Source: JBQSUQ01 sp052384575 (GTDB lineage: Bacteria; Pseudomonadota; Gammaproteobacteria; Enterobacterales; Pasteurellaceae). Taken from it: a stretch of 64,000 nucleotides of DNA. The position numbers and the translations under genes are program-made. Positions within the stretch are counted from its first letter, which is position 1, and every line of letters starts with the position of its first letter. The notes below the pieces were generated by a model. It saw nothing but the letters and a program-made list of their open reading frames with translations. It had not been told where the DNA came from and did not search any database. Shown piece after piece: positions 32,911 to 43,096 of the stretch. The stretch is from assembly GCA_052384575.1 (NCBI GenBank), contig JBQSUQ010000005.1; one strand, written 5' to 3'.

Positions 32911-33600
32911 ATGAAACGAATTGAACAGCTTTTTGCCAACAATCACAGTTGGGCATTGCGCATGAAAGAAGAAAACTCGCTTTATTTCAAAGAGTTAGCA
33001 GAACATCAAACGCCACATTATTTGTGGATTGGTTGTTCTGATAGTCGTGTACCTGCTGAAAAGCTGACAAATTTAGAACCGGGCGAATTATTTGTTCATC
33101 GTAACGTGGCAAACCAAGTTATTCATACCGACCTAAATTGTCTTTCTGTTGTGCAATATGCTGTCGATGTGCTGAATATTGAACATATTATCATTTGTGG
33201 TCACACTAACTGTGGTGGTATTAAAGCAGCAATGAGCAGACAAGATCTTGGGTTAATCAATAACTGGCTATTACATATTCGTGATATTTGGTTTAAACAC
33301 AGCCATTTGTTAGGTAATTTAAGTCCTGAAAAACGCGCAGATATGTTAACCAGAATTAATGTTGCAGAACAAGTTTATAACCTTGGGCGCTCCTCTATTG
33401 TACAATCAGCTTGGGCGCGTGGTGCAAAACTCTCTTTACATGGCTGGGTATATGATGTCAACGATGGTTTTTTAGTGGATCAAGGGGTATTAGCAACCAG
33501 CAGAGAAACACTTGAAATTTCATATCGCAATGCTATTGCACATTTGCTTACCCTAAGTGAAGAAGATGATATTATAAAGAAACCATTAGAAGAAAAGTAA
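32911..33600 (+). CDS. can: Beta-class carbonic anhydrase
   Basis: Interconverts CO2 and bicarbonate in the cytoplasm. The 229 residues match H. influenzae carbonic anhydrase closely. Zinc ligands are Cys42, Asp44, His98 and Cys101, with Arg46 as the Asp44 partner. Trp39, Arg64 and Tyr181, which form the non-catalytic bicarbonate site of the allosteric type II enzymes, are all present. That predicts pH- and bicarbonate-dependent switching. It ends at a perfect palindromic terminator facing pntB. Confidence 0.97.
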   Translation: MKRIEQLFANNHSWALRMKEENSLYFKELAEHQTPHYLWIGCSDSRVPAEKLTNLEPGELFVHRNVANQVIHTDLNCLSVVQYAVDVLNIEHIIICGHTNCGGIKAAMSRQDLGLINNWLLHIRDIWFKHSHLLGNLSPEKRADMLTRINVAEQVYNLGRSSIVQSAWARGAKLSLHGWVYDVNDGFLVDQGVLATSRETLEISYRNAIAHLLTLSEEDDIIKKPLEEK

Positions 33601-33603
33601 ACG

Positions 33604-33637
33604 AAAAAATACCGCACTTTAAAGTGCGGTATTTTTT
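33604..33637. terminator. Bidirectional terminator between can and pntB, perfect uptake-signal palindrome
   Basis: AAAAAATACCGCACTTT is followed directly by its reverse complement (33604-33637), with T-runs in both directions. It lies between two convergent genes, can and pntB. Confidence 0.9.
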
Positions 33638-33647
33638 TACTTCGTTT

Positions 33648-35099
33648 TTATAATGCTTTAAGAATGTCATCAACGCGTTCTTTGGCATCACCAAACAACA
33701 TTTGAGTATTTTCTTTAAAGAATAATGGGTTTTGTACGCCCGCATAGCCAACAGCCATTGAACGTTTAAATACCACAACATTCGCTGCTTTCCATACTTC
33801 TAATACAGGCATACCTGCGATTGGGCTATTTGGATCTTCCATTGCCGCAGGGTTAACCGTATCGTTCGCACCAATAACCAATACCACATCGGTATCAGCG
33901 AAATCGTCATTGATTTCATCCATTTCTAATACCACATCATAAGGTACTTTTGCTTCCGCTAATAATACGTTCATATGACCAGGTAATCGGCCTGCAACTG
34001 GGTGAATACCAAAACGCACATTAATACCACGATCACGTAGTTTTTGCGTAATTTCAGCCACTGGATACTGTGCCTGTGCAACAGCCATACCATATCCCGG
34101 AGTGATGATAACAGAGCTTGCATTTTTCAACATCTCTGCCACTTCTTCAGCTGTGGTTTCACGATGTTCACCTTGTTCTTCATCGCTTGATACTTGAACG
34201 TCGTTACCGAAGCCACCAGCAATTACGCTGATAAATGAGCGGTTCATCGCTTTACACATGATGTAAGAAAGAATCGCACCTGAAGAACCCACTAATGCAC
34301 CTGTTACGATTAATAAATCGTTGCTTAACATGAAACCGGCTGCCGCTGCTGCCCAACCTGAGTAAGAGTTAAGCATTGACACGACTACTGGCATATCCGC
34401 ACCACCGATAGATGCCACTAAATGCCAACCGAATGCAAGCGCAATTGCGGTCATTAATAATACAGGGAAGATATTATGTGGATTGTTTAAAAATGCCACC
34501 ATTAATAATGCAGAGAACACTAACGCAGCTAAATTTAATTTATGGCGATGAGGTAGCATTAAAGCTTTAGAATTGATAATGCCACGTAATTTACCAAATG
34601 CAACCACAGAACCTGTGAAGGTTACCGCACCGATAAAGATACCTAAGAACACTTCAACATTGTGGATATTCGCTAATACTTCTTGTTTCGCTTCGAAAGC
34701 TGCTTTTGCTTTTTCTAATGCTTCTTCGCTAATAAATGCGGTGCCTTCTGGCGCAACAAAATCAGGCGTGATATGTAAACCAAAGCTATTGAAACCTACT
34801 AAAACAGCCGCTAAACCAACGAAGCTATGTAAAATAGCCACTAATTCAGGCATTTCAGTCATTTCAACTTTAAGTGCACGTTGAATACCTAGCACACCAC
34901 CTACAGCCATTGCGATCAGGATCCAAAATTCACCATTTGTTGCAGGACCGAAAATAGTCGCAACTAACGCAATCGCCATACCGATAATGCCATACCAACA
35001 ACCAGCTTTAGCGGTTTCATGTTTAGAAAGACCGGCTAAGCTCATAATAAACAGTAATGCCGACACAATATAAGCGGCTTGTACAAGACCTACTGACAT
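33648..35099 (-). CDS. pntB: NAD(P) transhydrogenase beta subunit
   Basis: PntB with PntA uses the proton gradient to move hydride from NADH to NADP+. The 483 residues comprise about nine membrane helices, then the cytoplasmic NADP-binding domain (IITPGYGMAVAQAQYPV, HPVAGRLPGHMNVLLAEA, VLVIGANDTVNPAA, VFKRSMAVGYAG). It lies 11 bases after pntA in the same direction and ends at the shared terminator with can. Confidence 0.97.
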   Translation of the reverse strand: MSVGLVQAAYIVSALLFIMSLAGLSKHETAKAGCWYGIIGMAIALVATIFGPATNGEFWILIAMAVGGVLGIQRALKVEMTEMPELVAILHSFVGLAAVLVGFNSFGLHITPDFVAPEGTAFISEEALEKAKAAFEAKQEVLANIHNVEVFLGIFIGAVTFTGSVVAFGKLRGIINSKALMLPHRHKLNLAALVFSALLMVAFLNNPHNIFPVLLMTAIALAFGWHLVASIGGADMPVVVSMLNSYSGWAAAAAGFMLSNDLLIVTGALVGSSGAILSYIMCKAMNRSFISVIAGGFGNDVQVSSDEEQGEHRETTAEEVAEMLKNASSVIITPGYGMAVAQAQYPVAEITQKLRDRGINVRFGIHPVAGRLPGHMNVLLAEAKVPYDVVLEMDEINDDFADTDVVLVIGANDTVNPAAMEDPNSPIAGMPVLEVWKAANVVVFKRSMAVGYAGVQNPLFFKENTQMLFGDAKERVDDILKAL

Positions 35100-35110
35100 T
35101 TACTTTCTCC

Positions 35111-36643
35111 TTAACCTTTTCTAAACATAGCAAGCATACGTTGGGTAACTTTGAAACCACCAAAAATATTGATACTTGCCACTAAAATTGCAATAAATGC
35201 TAATATGCTGACAAAGAAGCTGCCTTGCGCAATTTGCAATACCGCACCAACGATAATAATACCTGAAATAGCATTGGTTACCGCCATTAATGGTGTATGC
35301 AGTGCATGGCTTACGTTCCATACAACATAGTATCCGACTACGCAAGATAAAACGAATACGGTGAAATGAGAAAGGAACTCAGGTGGTGTGACTGAAGATA
35401 AACCAAGGAACAATAACGCAATTACTGCCATCACACCAAATTTAATGCGAGGATCTGCTGGTTTTTCTTCTTTTTTCGCCACAGGTGCAGCTGCCGCTTT
35501 TTGTTGCGGTTGAGCAGAAACCTGAATTGGCGGTGCTGGCCATGTGACTTCACCATCACGAACCACTGTTACACCACGTAATACCACATCGTCAAAATTA
35601 ATATCAATTTGACCATCTTTATTTGGCGCTAATAGTTTCAATAAATTCACTAAGTTTGTGCCGTAAAGTTGGGAAGATTGAGTAGGTAAACGTGCAGGGA
35701 AATCAGTATAACCAATCACTTTCACTTGGTTATCTGTAACGAAAATTTCATTTGGTTTGGTGTATTCACAGTTACCACCTGTTAATGCAGCTAAATCCAC
35801 AATCACAGAACCTGGTTTCATTGAATCAACCATTTCTTTAGTAATAAGGCGAGGCGCTGGTTTACCCGGAATCGCAGCGGTGGTAATGATAATATCCACT
35901 TCTTTCGCTTGTTCCGCATAAAGTGCCATTGCACGACGGTTAAATTCTTCAGACATCACTTTTGCATAGCCATCGCCTGAACCGCCTTCTTCTTCGAAAT
36001 CAATTTCTAAGAAGTCTGCACCCATTGATTTTACTTGTTCTTTTACTTCTGGACGTGAGTCAAATGCACGAACAATCGCCCCTAAGCTGTTAGCTGCACC
36101 GATAGCGGCAAGACCTGCAACACCCGCACCAATCACTAACACTTTCGCAGGAGGCACTTTACCTGCTGCCGTAATTTGTCCAGTGAAGAAACTACCAAAT
36201 GCGTTTGCGGCTTCAATAACCGCACGATAACCCGAAATATTTGCCATTGAAGAAAGCGCATCTAATGCTTGTGCACGAGAAATTCGAGGTACCGCATCCA
36301 TGGCTAACACATTAATTTTCTTAGCTGATAATTTTTGCATTAATTCTGGATTTTGCGCAGGCCACACAAAGCTTACTAAGGTGGCGCCCTCTTTAATGAG
36401 TGCAATTTCTTGTTCTGTTGGCGCATTTACTTTAAAAATAATATCAGCATTCCAAACCTCTTGTGCTGAGCCAACTTTAGCCCCAGCAGCTACAAATGCT
36501 TGATCTTCAAAACTTGCCTTAAAGCCCGCATCATGCTCAACGATAACTTCAAAACCTAATTTTAAAATTTGTTGAACCGTCTTTGGCGTTGCCGCAACAC
36601 GAGTTTCATTATCAAGCAGTTCTCTAGGTACACCAATTAACAT
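35111..36643 (-). CDS. pntA: NAD(P) transhydrogenase alpha subunit
   Basis: The 510-residue alpha subunit has an N-terminal NAD-binding, alanine-dehydrogenase-like domain (MLIGVPRELLDNETRVAATP, KVLVIGAGVAGLAAIGAANSLGAIVRAFD), a linker rich in Ala/Gln/Lys near residue 385, and about four C-terminal membrane helices. It is the single-chain form, not split. The ~230-base leader region before it contains a small TGAGGA/TCCTCA hairpin and the purF terminator. Confidence 0.97.
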   Translation of the reverse strand: MLIGVPRELLDNETRVAATPKTVQQILKLGFEVIVEHDAGFKASFEDQAFVAAGAKVGSAQEVWNADIIFKVNAPTEQEIALIKEGATLVSFVWPAQNPELMQKLSAKKINVLAMDAVPRISRAQALDALSSMANISGYRAVIEAANAFGSFFTGQITAAGKVPPAKVLVIGAGVAGLAAIGAANSLGAIVRAFDSRPEVKEQVKSMGADFLEIDFEEEGGSGDGYAKVMSEEFNRRAMALYAEQAKEVDIIITTAAIPGKPAPRLITKEMVDSMKPGSVIVDLAALTGGNCEYTKPNEIFVTDNQVKVIGYTDFPARLPTQSSQLYGTNLVNLLKLLAPNKDGQIDINFDDVVLRGVTVVRDGEVTWPAPPIQVSAQPQQKAAAAPVAKKEEKPADPRIKFGVMAVIALLFLGLSSVTPPEFLSHFTVFVLSCVVGYYVVWNVSHALHTPLMAVTNAISGIIIVGAVLQIAQGSFFVSILAFIAILVASINIFGGFKVTQRMLAMFRKG

Positions 36644-36820
36644 AATGTTTCCTTCAAATTGGTTGATTTTATTTCCCTGAGGAAAATCCTCCTCAAGCCC
36701 GAATATGACAAAAAGTCAAAGCTTTCTAAATGTATCTTAAATGCCAAGAAATTGAAAACAATTTTTACAGGAAAAAGAAGTAAATTTGACTTAAATTAGA
36801 AAATAAATAAAACAATATAA

Positions 36821-36850
36821 AAAAGAACCGCACTTTATCTAAAGTGCGGT
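36821..36850 (-). terminator. purF terminator, uptake-signal dyad
   Basis: ACCGCACTTTA (36827-36837) pairs with TAAAGTGCGGT (36840-36850). On the minus strand it continues into TCTTTTTTATA. Confidence 0.85.
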
Positions 36851-36873
36851 GGAAAAAGGAGGAATTTTATGAA

Positions 36874-38385
36874 TTATCTTTCATTGTGAATTTCAAGATT
36901 GGTCGCGTCTTTTTCTCGCTTTGTTTTCGCGCCATCATTACGTTTAGCTGCAATATTATCCAAGTATTCCGGAGTCACATCACCTGTCACATAATGTCCG
37001 GTGAAAACAGAGGTATCAAACTCACGAATTTTTGGATTTTCCTGCTGAACAGAAATCTGTAACGCTTCTAAATCTTGGAAAATTAAGCCATCAACACCAA
37101 TCAATTTCGCTACTTCTTCTACATTACGATTATAAGCAATGAGTTCGTGCTTGGTTGGCATATCAATACCATACACATTCGGGTAACGAATTTCTGGTGC
37201 AGCTGAAGCAAAATAAATTTTATTAGCGCCAGCCGCTCTTGCCATATCCACAATTTGTTCAGACGTTGTGCCACGCACAATCGAGTCATCTACTAATAAC
37301 ACATTTTTGCCTTTGAATTCAGAAGCAATGGTATTTAATTTACGACGAACCGCACTAATACGTTGTTTTTGCCCTGGCATAATGAAGGTGCGACCAACAT
37401 AACGGTTTTTCACGAAACCTTGGCGATAAGGCTTATTCAACACATGAGCAATGCGTAATGCAATATCATTTGAGGTTTCTGGCACTGGAATAACCACGTC
37501 AATATCAATATCCTTCCATTCACGCGCAATTTTCTGCCCTAAGCGTTCGCCCATATGCACACGAGCTGCATAGACTGATACACCATCAATGGTACTATCA
37601 GGACGTGCAAAATAGACGTATTCAAAAATACAAGGACACAATTTTGGATTATCCGCACAAATTTCAGAATAAATTTGATGATCAAAGGTGACATAAACTG
37701 CTTCACCAGGTTCAATATCGCGAACAAATTCAAAGCCCGCGGTATCCAATGCAACGGTTTCTGAAGCAAACATATATTCCATTTTGCCATTTTCTTCACG
37801 CTGACCTAGCACTAATGGGCGAATACCATTTGGATCACGAAATGCCACTAGGCCATGGCCAATAATCATCGCAATACAAGCATAAGCGCCTTTAATATCT
37901 TGGTTAGTCGCACGAATCGCCGCGAAAATATCATTTGGCGTTAACTGTTCTTTATCAATTTGATCAATATGATATGCCAAAATATTTAATAGAGATTCCG
38001 AGTCAGAGGTGGTGTTCACATGACGACGTGCTAATTTGTAAAGTTTGTCCTTTAATTCTTGTGAATTGGTTAAATTCCCATTATGGACTAAGCTCAAACC
38101 ATAAGGTGAATTCACATAGAATGGTTGTGCTTCTGACACGCTAGAACAACCAGCAGTTGGGTAACGAACATGCCCAATACCTGCATTACCTTGTAATCTG
38201 TTCATATGAACTTGCTGGAAAACGTCACTTACCAAACCATTGGCTTTACGTAAGCGGAAACAATTTTCGTCATCGATTGTAACAATACCTGCTGCATCTT
38301 GACCGCGGTGTTGTAACACCGTTAATGCATCATAAATAGATTGGTTAACTGGGCTTTGGCTAATGATACCGACAATACCACACAT
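36874..38385 (-). CDS. purF: Amidophosphoribosyltransferase
   Basis: PurF makes phosphoribosylamine from PRPP and glutamine, the first purine step. The 503-residue protein starts MCGIVGIISQ, with the nucleophile Cys exposed after Met removal, and contains the glutaminase motif HNGNLTN. The PRPP loop is VLLVDDSIVRGTTS. It follows cvpA after 12 bases, so both share the PurR-controlled promoter upstream of cvpA, as in enterics. Confidence 0.97.
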   Translation of the reverse strand: MCGIVGIISQSPVNQSIYDALTVLQHRGQDAAGIVTIDDENCFRLRKANGLVSDVFQQVHMNRLQGNAGIGHVRYPTAGCSSVSEAQPFYVNSPYGLSLVHNGNLTNSQELKDKLYKLARRHVNTTSDSESLLNILAYHIDQIDKEQLTPNDIFAAIRATNQDIKGAYACIAMIIGHGLVAFRDPNGIRPLVLGQREENGKMEYMFASETVALDTAGFEFVRDIEPGEAVYVTFDHQIYSEICADNPKLCPCIFEYVYFARPDSTIDGVSVYAARVHMGERLGQKIAREWKDIDIDVVIPVPETSNDIALRIAHVLNKPYRQGFVKNRYVGRTFIMPGQKQRISAVRRKLNTIASEFKGKNVLLVDDSIVRGTTSEQIVDMARAAGANKIYFASAAPEIRYPNVYGIDMPTKHELIAYNRNVEEVAKLIGVDGLIFQDLEALQISVQQENPKIREFDTSVFTGHYVTGDVTPEYLDNIAAKRNDGAKTKREKDATNLEIHNER

Positions 38386-38397
38386 GGAAACGACCTT

Positions 38398-38901
38398 TTA
38401 TTGAGTTGGATTTAACGTTGAATTTAAGAAACTAGAACTGGCTTGTAATTGTTGGAAAAACCATTCTACAACAAAGCCAAAGTGCGGTATTAATTGAGAC
38501 GATTTCCACACATCGCTTTGTTCAAAATTAGTAAAGGTATCCACAAAAAACAATAACGCGGCAACGATTAATACGCCACGTAAGAAACCAAAACAGGCAC
38601 CTAAAATACGATCTGTGCCTGATAAACCTGTTTTATCCACTAATTGTGAGATCACATAATTGACTACGCCCCCCACAATGAGCGTTAAAATAAATAAAAT
38701 ACCAATGGCAACGCCATTGCGTACATATTCTGATTGGATTTGAGTTAAGAAATTGGCAAGGTAAGGATAAAATTTGCTTGCAACAACAAACGCCACTACC
38801 CAGCAAGTAAGGGACATGACTTCGCGCACAAAACCGCGCAATAAACTCACAATCACAGAAAAGGCAATAATGCCAATAATAACATAATCAATAACAGACA
38901 T
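38398..38901 (-). CDS. cvpA: CvpA family membrane protein
   Basis: A 167-residue protein with four hydrophobic segments, starting MSVIDYVIIGIIAFSVIVSLLRGFVREVMSL. In E. coli cvpA is needed for colicin V production and is always next to purF; its molecular role is not settled, and links to envelope stress are reported. ATG at 38901 is preferred over a GTG two codons earlier. It leads the cvpA-purF operon behind a near-perfect PurR box. Confidence 0.93.
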   Translation of the reverse strand: MSVIDYVIIGIIAFSVIVSLLRGFVREVMSLTCWVVAFVVASKFYPYLANFLTQIQSEYVRNGVAIGILFILTLIVGGVVNYVISQLVDKTGLSGTDRILGACFGFLRGVLIVAALLFFVDTFTNFEQSDVWKSSQLIPHFGFVVEWFFQQLQASSSFLNSTLNPTQ

Positions 38902-38958
38902 AATCACTTCAAAATATCGAATTTTTTAACCGCACTATTCTACCCAAATCATCTAAAA

Positions 38959-38974
38959 AAGAAAACGTTTGCGT
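38959..38974 (-). promoter_or_regulatory. PurR box upstream of cvpA-purF
   Basis: On the minus strand ACGCAAACGTTTTCTT (38974-38959) is an almost exact match to the E. coli PUR box. TTTTCT, inside the box, could serve as the -35, with TAGAAT 17 bases further as -10. Confidence 0.85.
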
Positions 38975-38987
38975 AGAATAAATTTCA

Positions 38988-39449
38988 TTAAAGTTCATTC
39001 CAAAAATCAGTAGACAAATGCTGCTCCGCTTTTTGCAGCAATAACGCTAAATCTTGATAAGTGGGCTTTTCAACAGGCATAACCGCAACATTTTCTTTGC
39101 ATAATTGCGAAAAAAGTTGCTGATATTTCACCGCACTTTGTGGCGATAAAGCTTGGGTTGCCCGTTTTCCCAACCAATATAATCCCTGCAAAGGGAGGCA
39201 AAGCGCAAAAAGTGCGGTCAAAATCGCAGCAGTTAATGCCACGAAATGATGTGGTGCTAACATTTGTTGCCAAACAATCGCAAACACTGCAATAAATGGC
39301 ATCATTTTTTGTGCAAACGTTGTGGCTTTAATTACCCGATTTTCAGGAAATATTGCCCCTAATTTAGGGTGCATTGGCCAAGTTTTTAGATAAGTTTGCC
39401 CTTGGTTAAAAATAGTCAATAAACTCATTGCTAAAAAAAGATAAGCCAT
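38988..39449 (-). CDS. yfbV: YfbV family membrane protein (UPF0208)
   Basis: A 153-residue protein with two hydrophobic hairpin segments (residues ~49-70 and ~74-96) and a soluble C-terminal part. The N-terminus FNQGQTYLKTWPMHPKLGAIFPENRVI is the UPF0208/YfbV signature. In E. coli YfbV has been linked to insulation of the chromosome terminus region. It lies 23 bases after topA in the same direction; cvpA follows behind its own promoter. Confidence 0.9.
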   Translation of the reverse strand: MAYLFLAMSLLTIFNQGQTYLKTWPMHPKLGAIFPENRVIKATTFAQKMMPFIAVFAIVWQQMLAPHHFVALTAAILTALFALCLPLQGLYWLGKRATQALSPQSAVKYQQLFSQLCKENVAVMPVEKPTYQDLALLLQKAEQHLSTDFWNEL

Positions 39450-39472
39450 TCTTGAGAATGGCTTAATTAATA

Positions 39473-42079
39473 TTATTTGCTACGTACTTTCCATTGTCCA
39501 TCAATAAAATCGACAATCCATTTGGTTTGTTTACCATTTTTTTCGGAAGTCACATATTGACGTTTTTCTTTACGACTAAAGCGCACAATAGCTTCATTTC
39601 CTTCAGGATCTTTAGCCGGCGCATCAGCTAAATAGCGTAATTTTTCTGGTAAACGATCTCGATATAATGCTAATTCTGCCACTTTTGGTGCGCGCGTCTC
39701 TCTTGATTTAGGGAAATTATGTGCTGACATAAACACCCCACTTGCACCATCTCGCAACACAAAATAAGCATCAGATTTTTCGCATTTCAATTCAGGGAAA
39801 TGTGTTGGTTCTTCTTTTGGTGGCGCTACTTCGCCATTTTTCAAGATCTTGCGCGTATTATCACAGCTTGTGCAAGCCATGTATTTACCAAAACGACCTA
39901 ATTTCAAGTGCATATCTGCGCCACATTTATCACATTCAACAATTGGCCCATCATAGCCCTTAATTTTAAATGTGCCTTGCTCAATAAGGTAGCCATCGCA
40001 ATTTGGGTTATTACCACAAATATGAATTTTTCTTTCAGGATCAATTACGTAGCTATCCATGGCAGATTCGCATTTCGGACAACGTTTACGTGCCATGAGA
40101 GCCTTAGTTTCACTTTCGCTATCCAGTACATTGAGCAATTCAGCTTCTGGAATTAAATTCATTGTGGTTTTACAACGTTCTTTCGGTGGTAAAGCATAGC
40201 CTGTACAACCTAAGAAAACGCCGGTACTTGCAGTACGAATTGCCATATTACGTCCACAAGTTGGACAAGTGATTTCTGTTGGTACCAAACTATTGGGTTT
40301 CATTCCACCTTCAAGTTCGTCTAATTCCGCTTGACTTAATTGATGAGAAAAATCTTTAAAGAATTGGTTTAATTCTATTTTCCAATTTTTACTACCATTA
40401 GCAATTTTATCCAAGGTATCTTCCATGTTGGCAGTAAAATCATAGTTCATCAAATCAGCAAAGGATTGATTTAAACGATCTGTTACAATTTCGCCCATTT
40501 TTTCTGCATAAAAACGACGATTTTCTGTACGTACATAGCCGCGTTCTTGAATGGTTGAAATAATTGCAGCATAAGTTGATGGACGACCAATACCGCGTTT
40601 TTCCAATTCTTTTACTAACGCCGCCTCAGTAAAACGTGCTGGTGGCTTAGTGAAGTGTTGACTTGGTAACACTTGTTGTAAACTGAGTAATTCTTTTAAT
40701 GTTACCGCCGGTAATTCTTGATCCTCTGGCGACTTACTCATTTGTGGCAATACTTTGGTCCAACCATCAAAACGTAAAATACGCCCTTTTGCTTTTAACT
40801 CATAATCGCCCGCACTAACAGTTAATGTCGTACTATCATATTGTGCCGCTGGCATTTGGCAAGCCACAAACTGACGCCAAATCAGATCGTATAAACGCTC
40901 TGCATCTTTTTCCATACCCGTTAATTGGGCGGCAGAAATATTGACATCTGAAGGACGAATTGCTTCATGGGCTTCTTGCGCATTTTCTTTGCTGGAATAG
41001 AAGTTTGGTTTAACTGGCAAATAATCTTTACCATAATTACTATCAATATAACCACGCACCATATTCAACGCATCTTGACTTAAATTTGTTGAGTCTGTAC
41101 GCATATAAGTAATGTAGCCCGCCTCGTATAAACGTTGCGCTAACATCATGGTTTTCTTCACACTAAAGTTTAATCTTGTGCTCGCCGCCTGCTGTAATGT
41201 CGAGGTAATAAATGGCGGACGCGGTTTTGAATTTGTCGGTTTAGTCTCTAAGTCTGATACTACGAACTCAGATTTTGTTAAAAAATCCACCGCACTTTGA
41301 GCTTGTTGCTGATTTTTAGGTTCAAATTTTTTATTTTGATAAGCCACTACATCCAAACGAATTGGATCTTTTTTCGCTGTTAAGCTATCAACTACAACAT
41401 GCCAATATTCTTCTGGCTGAAATGCTTTAATTTCGCGCTCACGTTCGACTAATAATTTCACAGCAACGGATTGAACACGTCCTGCAGATAAACCACGAGC
41501 CACTTTTTTCCATAGCAATGGCGACACCATAAAACCAACAACGCGATCTAAAAAACGACGGGTTTGTTGCGCATTCACGCGATCCATATTTAGTTGTTCA
41601 GGGTGCTCAAATGCTTGTTTAATGGCATTTTTAGTGATTTCATTAAATACAACACGACTAAAACGCTCATCATCGCCACCAATAACTTCGCGTAAATGCC
41701 AAGCAATCGCTTCTCCTTCTCTATCCAAATCGGTTGCCAGATAAATATGATCCGCTTTTTTAGCTAATGCTTTCAATTCAGCAACCACTTTTTCCTTACC
41801 AGGCAAAATTTGATAATTGGCTTTCCAATCATGATAAGGATCCACGCCCATACGTTTTACAAGGGATTGTTGTTCCTTCTCTGCTTTAATGCTCGCTTTT
41901 TGTTCTGCACTTAATCCTTTAGTTGAAACAGGTTTCGCTTTCTCACCAGTACTACTTCCTGCAGTGGGTAAATCACGAATATGCCCAACACTCGACTTCA
42001 CCACATACTCATTACCTAAGTATTTATTAATGGTTTTCGCTTTAGCTGGTGATTCCACGATAACTAAAGATTTACTCAT
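39473..42079 (-). CDS. topA: DNA topoisomerase I
   Basis: TopA relaxes negative supercoils. The 868-residue type IA enzyme has the N-terminal TOPRIM domain (LVIVESPAKAKTINKYLG; DLDREGEAIAWHL), the catalytic Tyr325 in GYITYMRTDST, and a C-terminal tail with several Cys4 zinc ribbons (CPTCGRNM, CPKCESAM, CDKCGADM). Length matches the family. It diverges from a LysR regulator. Confidence 0.97.
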   Translation of the reverse strand: MSKSLVIVESPAKAKTINKYLGNEYVVKSSVGHIRDLPTAGSSTGEKAKPVSTKGLSAEQKASIKAEKEQQSLVKRMGVDPYHDWKANYQILPGKEKVVAELKALAKKADHIYLATDLDREGEAIAWHLREVIGGDDERFSRVVFNEITKNAIKQAFEHPEQLNMDRVNAQQTRRFLDRVVGFMVSPLLWKKVARGLSAGRVQSVAVKLLVEREREIKAFQPEEYWHVVVDSLTAKKDPIRLDVVAYQNKKFEPKNQQQAQSAVDFLTKSEFVVSDLETKPTNSKPRPPFITSTLQQAASTRLNFSVKKTMMLAQRLYEAGYITYMRTDSTNLSQDALNMVRGYIDSNYGKDYLPVKPNFYSSKENAQEAHEAIRPSDVNISAAQLTGMEKDAERLYDLIWRQFVACQMPAAQYDSTTLTVSAGDYELKAKGRILRFDGWTKVLPQMSKSPEDQELPAVTLKELLSLQQVLPSQHFTKPPARFTEAALVKELEKRGIGRPSTYAAIISTIQERGYVRTENRRFYAEKMGEIVTDRLNQSFADLMNYDFTANMEDTLDKIANGSKNWKIELNQFFKDFSHQLSQAELDELEGGMKPNSLVPTEITCPTCGRNMAIRTASTGVFLGCTGYALPPKERCKTTMNLIPEAELLNVLDSESETKALMARKRCPKCESAMDSYVIDPERKIHICGNNPNCDGYLIEQGTFKIKGYDGPIVECDKCGADMHLKLGRFGKYMACTSCDNTRKILKNGEVAPPKEEPTHFPELKCEKSDAYFVLRDGASGVFMSAHNFPKSRETRAPKVAELALYRDRLPEKLRYLADAPAKDPEGNEAIVRFSRKEKRQYVTSEKNGKQTKWIVDFIDGQWKVRSK

Positions 42080-42186
42080 ATATTTATTACCTAATTCACT
42101 TAATTTGTGTAAAATTTTAAAAATTCTATTTATATTGCCTAACGAGAGGTTATTAGGTCAATATTTTTTTTCAAAAAGGGGGATAA

Positions 42187-43077
42187 ATGGATAAACTAAA
42201 TGCAATTTCGGTCTTTTGTAAAGTCGTAGAAACGCAAAGTTTTACCCAAGCCGCTGCCCATGAAAACATTTCCGTTGCCATGGCAAGTAAACTCGTTGCA
42301 CAGCTCGAAGAACAATTACAAATCAGATTGTTACAACGCACAACAAGAAAAATCTCCACAACGGAAGCCGGCTCTCTCTATTACCAAATGTGTCACCCCT
42401 TGTTAGCGGAATTAAAAGAAGCGGATGAAAGTATCAGCAATCTTTCAACTTCATTACAAGGTAAATTAACCATTTCAGTGCCAATGGATTTTGGTCTGCG
42501 ATTTATTGCCCCTAATTTATCCGCCTTTGCGCAAGCTCATCCCAACCTACAAATTGAAATGGATTTTAGCGATCGACGAGTCAATTTAACGGAAGAAGGC
42601 TATGATATGGCACTACGTATTGGCAGATTACGCGATAGCTCTTTAATTGGAAAAAAATTATCAACCAGCACCATTCATTATGTTGCTTCTCCTGATTATT
42701 TAGCCAAACGTGGCATACCTCAAAATGCAGAAGACTTATTGCAGCATGACTGCCTACTCTATAAAGCCATTGGTAACCAAATTTATTGGGAATTTACTTT
42801 GCCCGATGGACAAACCCAACGCCTAAAAATGCATTCCAATATGATTTCCAATAACGGTTCAACCTTAGTGGAAATGGCAAAAGCGGGGCTAGGTATTATC
42901 AAAGCACCACATTTTCTAATTAAAAAAGAACTTGACTCTGGCGAACTTGTGGAAGTATTAGCCCATTATCCTAAACAAACGATTGATTTAACGGTACTTT
43001 ATCCAAATCGTCGTTATTTACCTGCAAAAGTAAAAGCCTTTATTCAATTTTTAGAAAGCTTAAACTTATGCAAATAA
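42187..43077 (+). CDS. LysR-family transcriptional regulator
   Basis: A 296-residue LysR regulator: N-terminal winged helix (AISVFCKVVETQSFTQAAAHENISVAMASKLVAQLEEQLQIRLLQRTTRKISTTEAG in brief: residues ~5-65), then the effector-binding region (LTISVPMDFGLRFIAP, GYDMALRIGRL, NGSTLVEMAKAGLGI). It belongs to the CrgA/YafC-like branch with the GYDMALRIG motif. Its effector and targets are unknown; no metabolic gene is divergent, only topA. It has GGGG just before the ATG and converges with the PHP gene downstream. Confidence 0.9.
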   Translation: MDKLNAISVFCKVVETQSFTQAAAHENISVAMASKLVAQLEEQLQIRLLQRTTRKISTTEAGSLYYQMCHPLLAELKEADESISNLSTSLQGKLTISVPMDFGLRFIAPNLSAFAQAHPNLQIEMDFSDRRVNLTEEGYDMALRIGRLRDSSLIGKKLSTSTIHYVASPDYLAKRGIPQNAEDLLQHDCLLYKAIGNQIYWEFTLPDGQTQRLKMHSNMISNNGSTLVEMAKAGLGIIKAPHFLIKKELDSGELVEVLAHYPKQTIDLTVLYPNRRYLPAKVKAFIQFLESLNLCK

Positions 43078-43096
43078 TGTGGCTATTTGAGCAATA

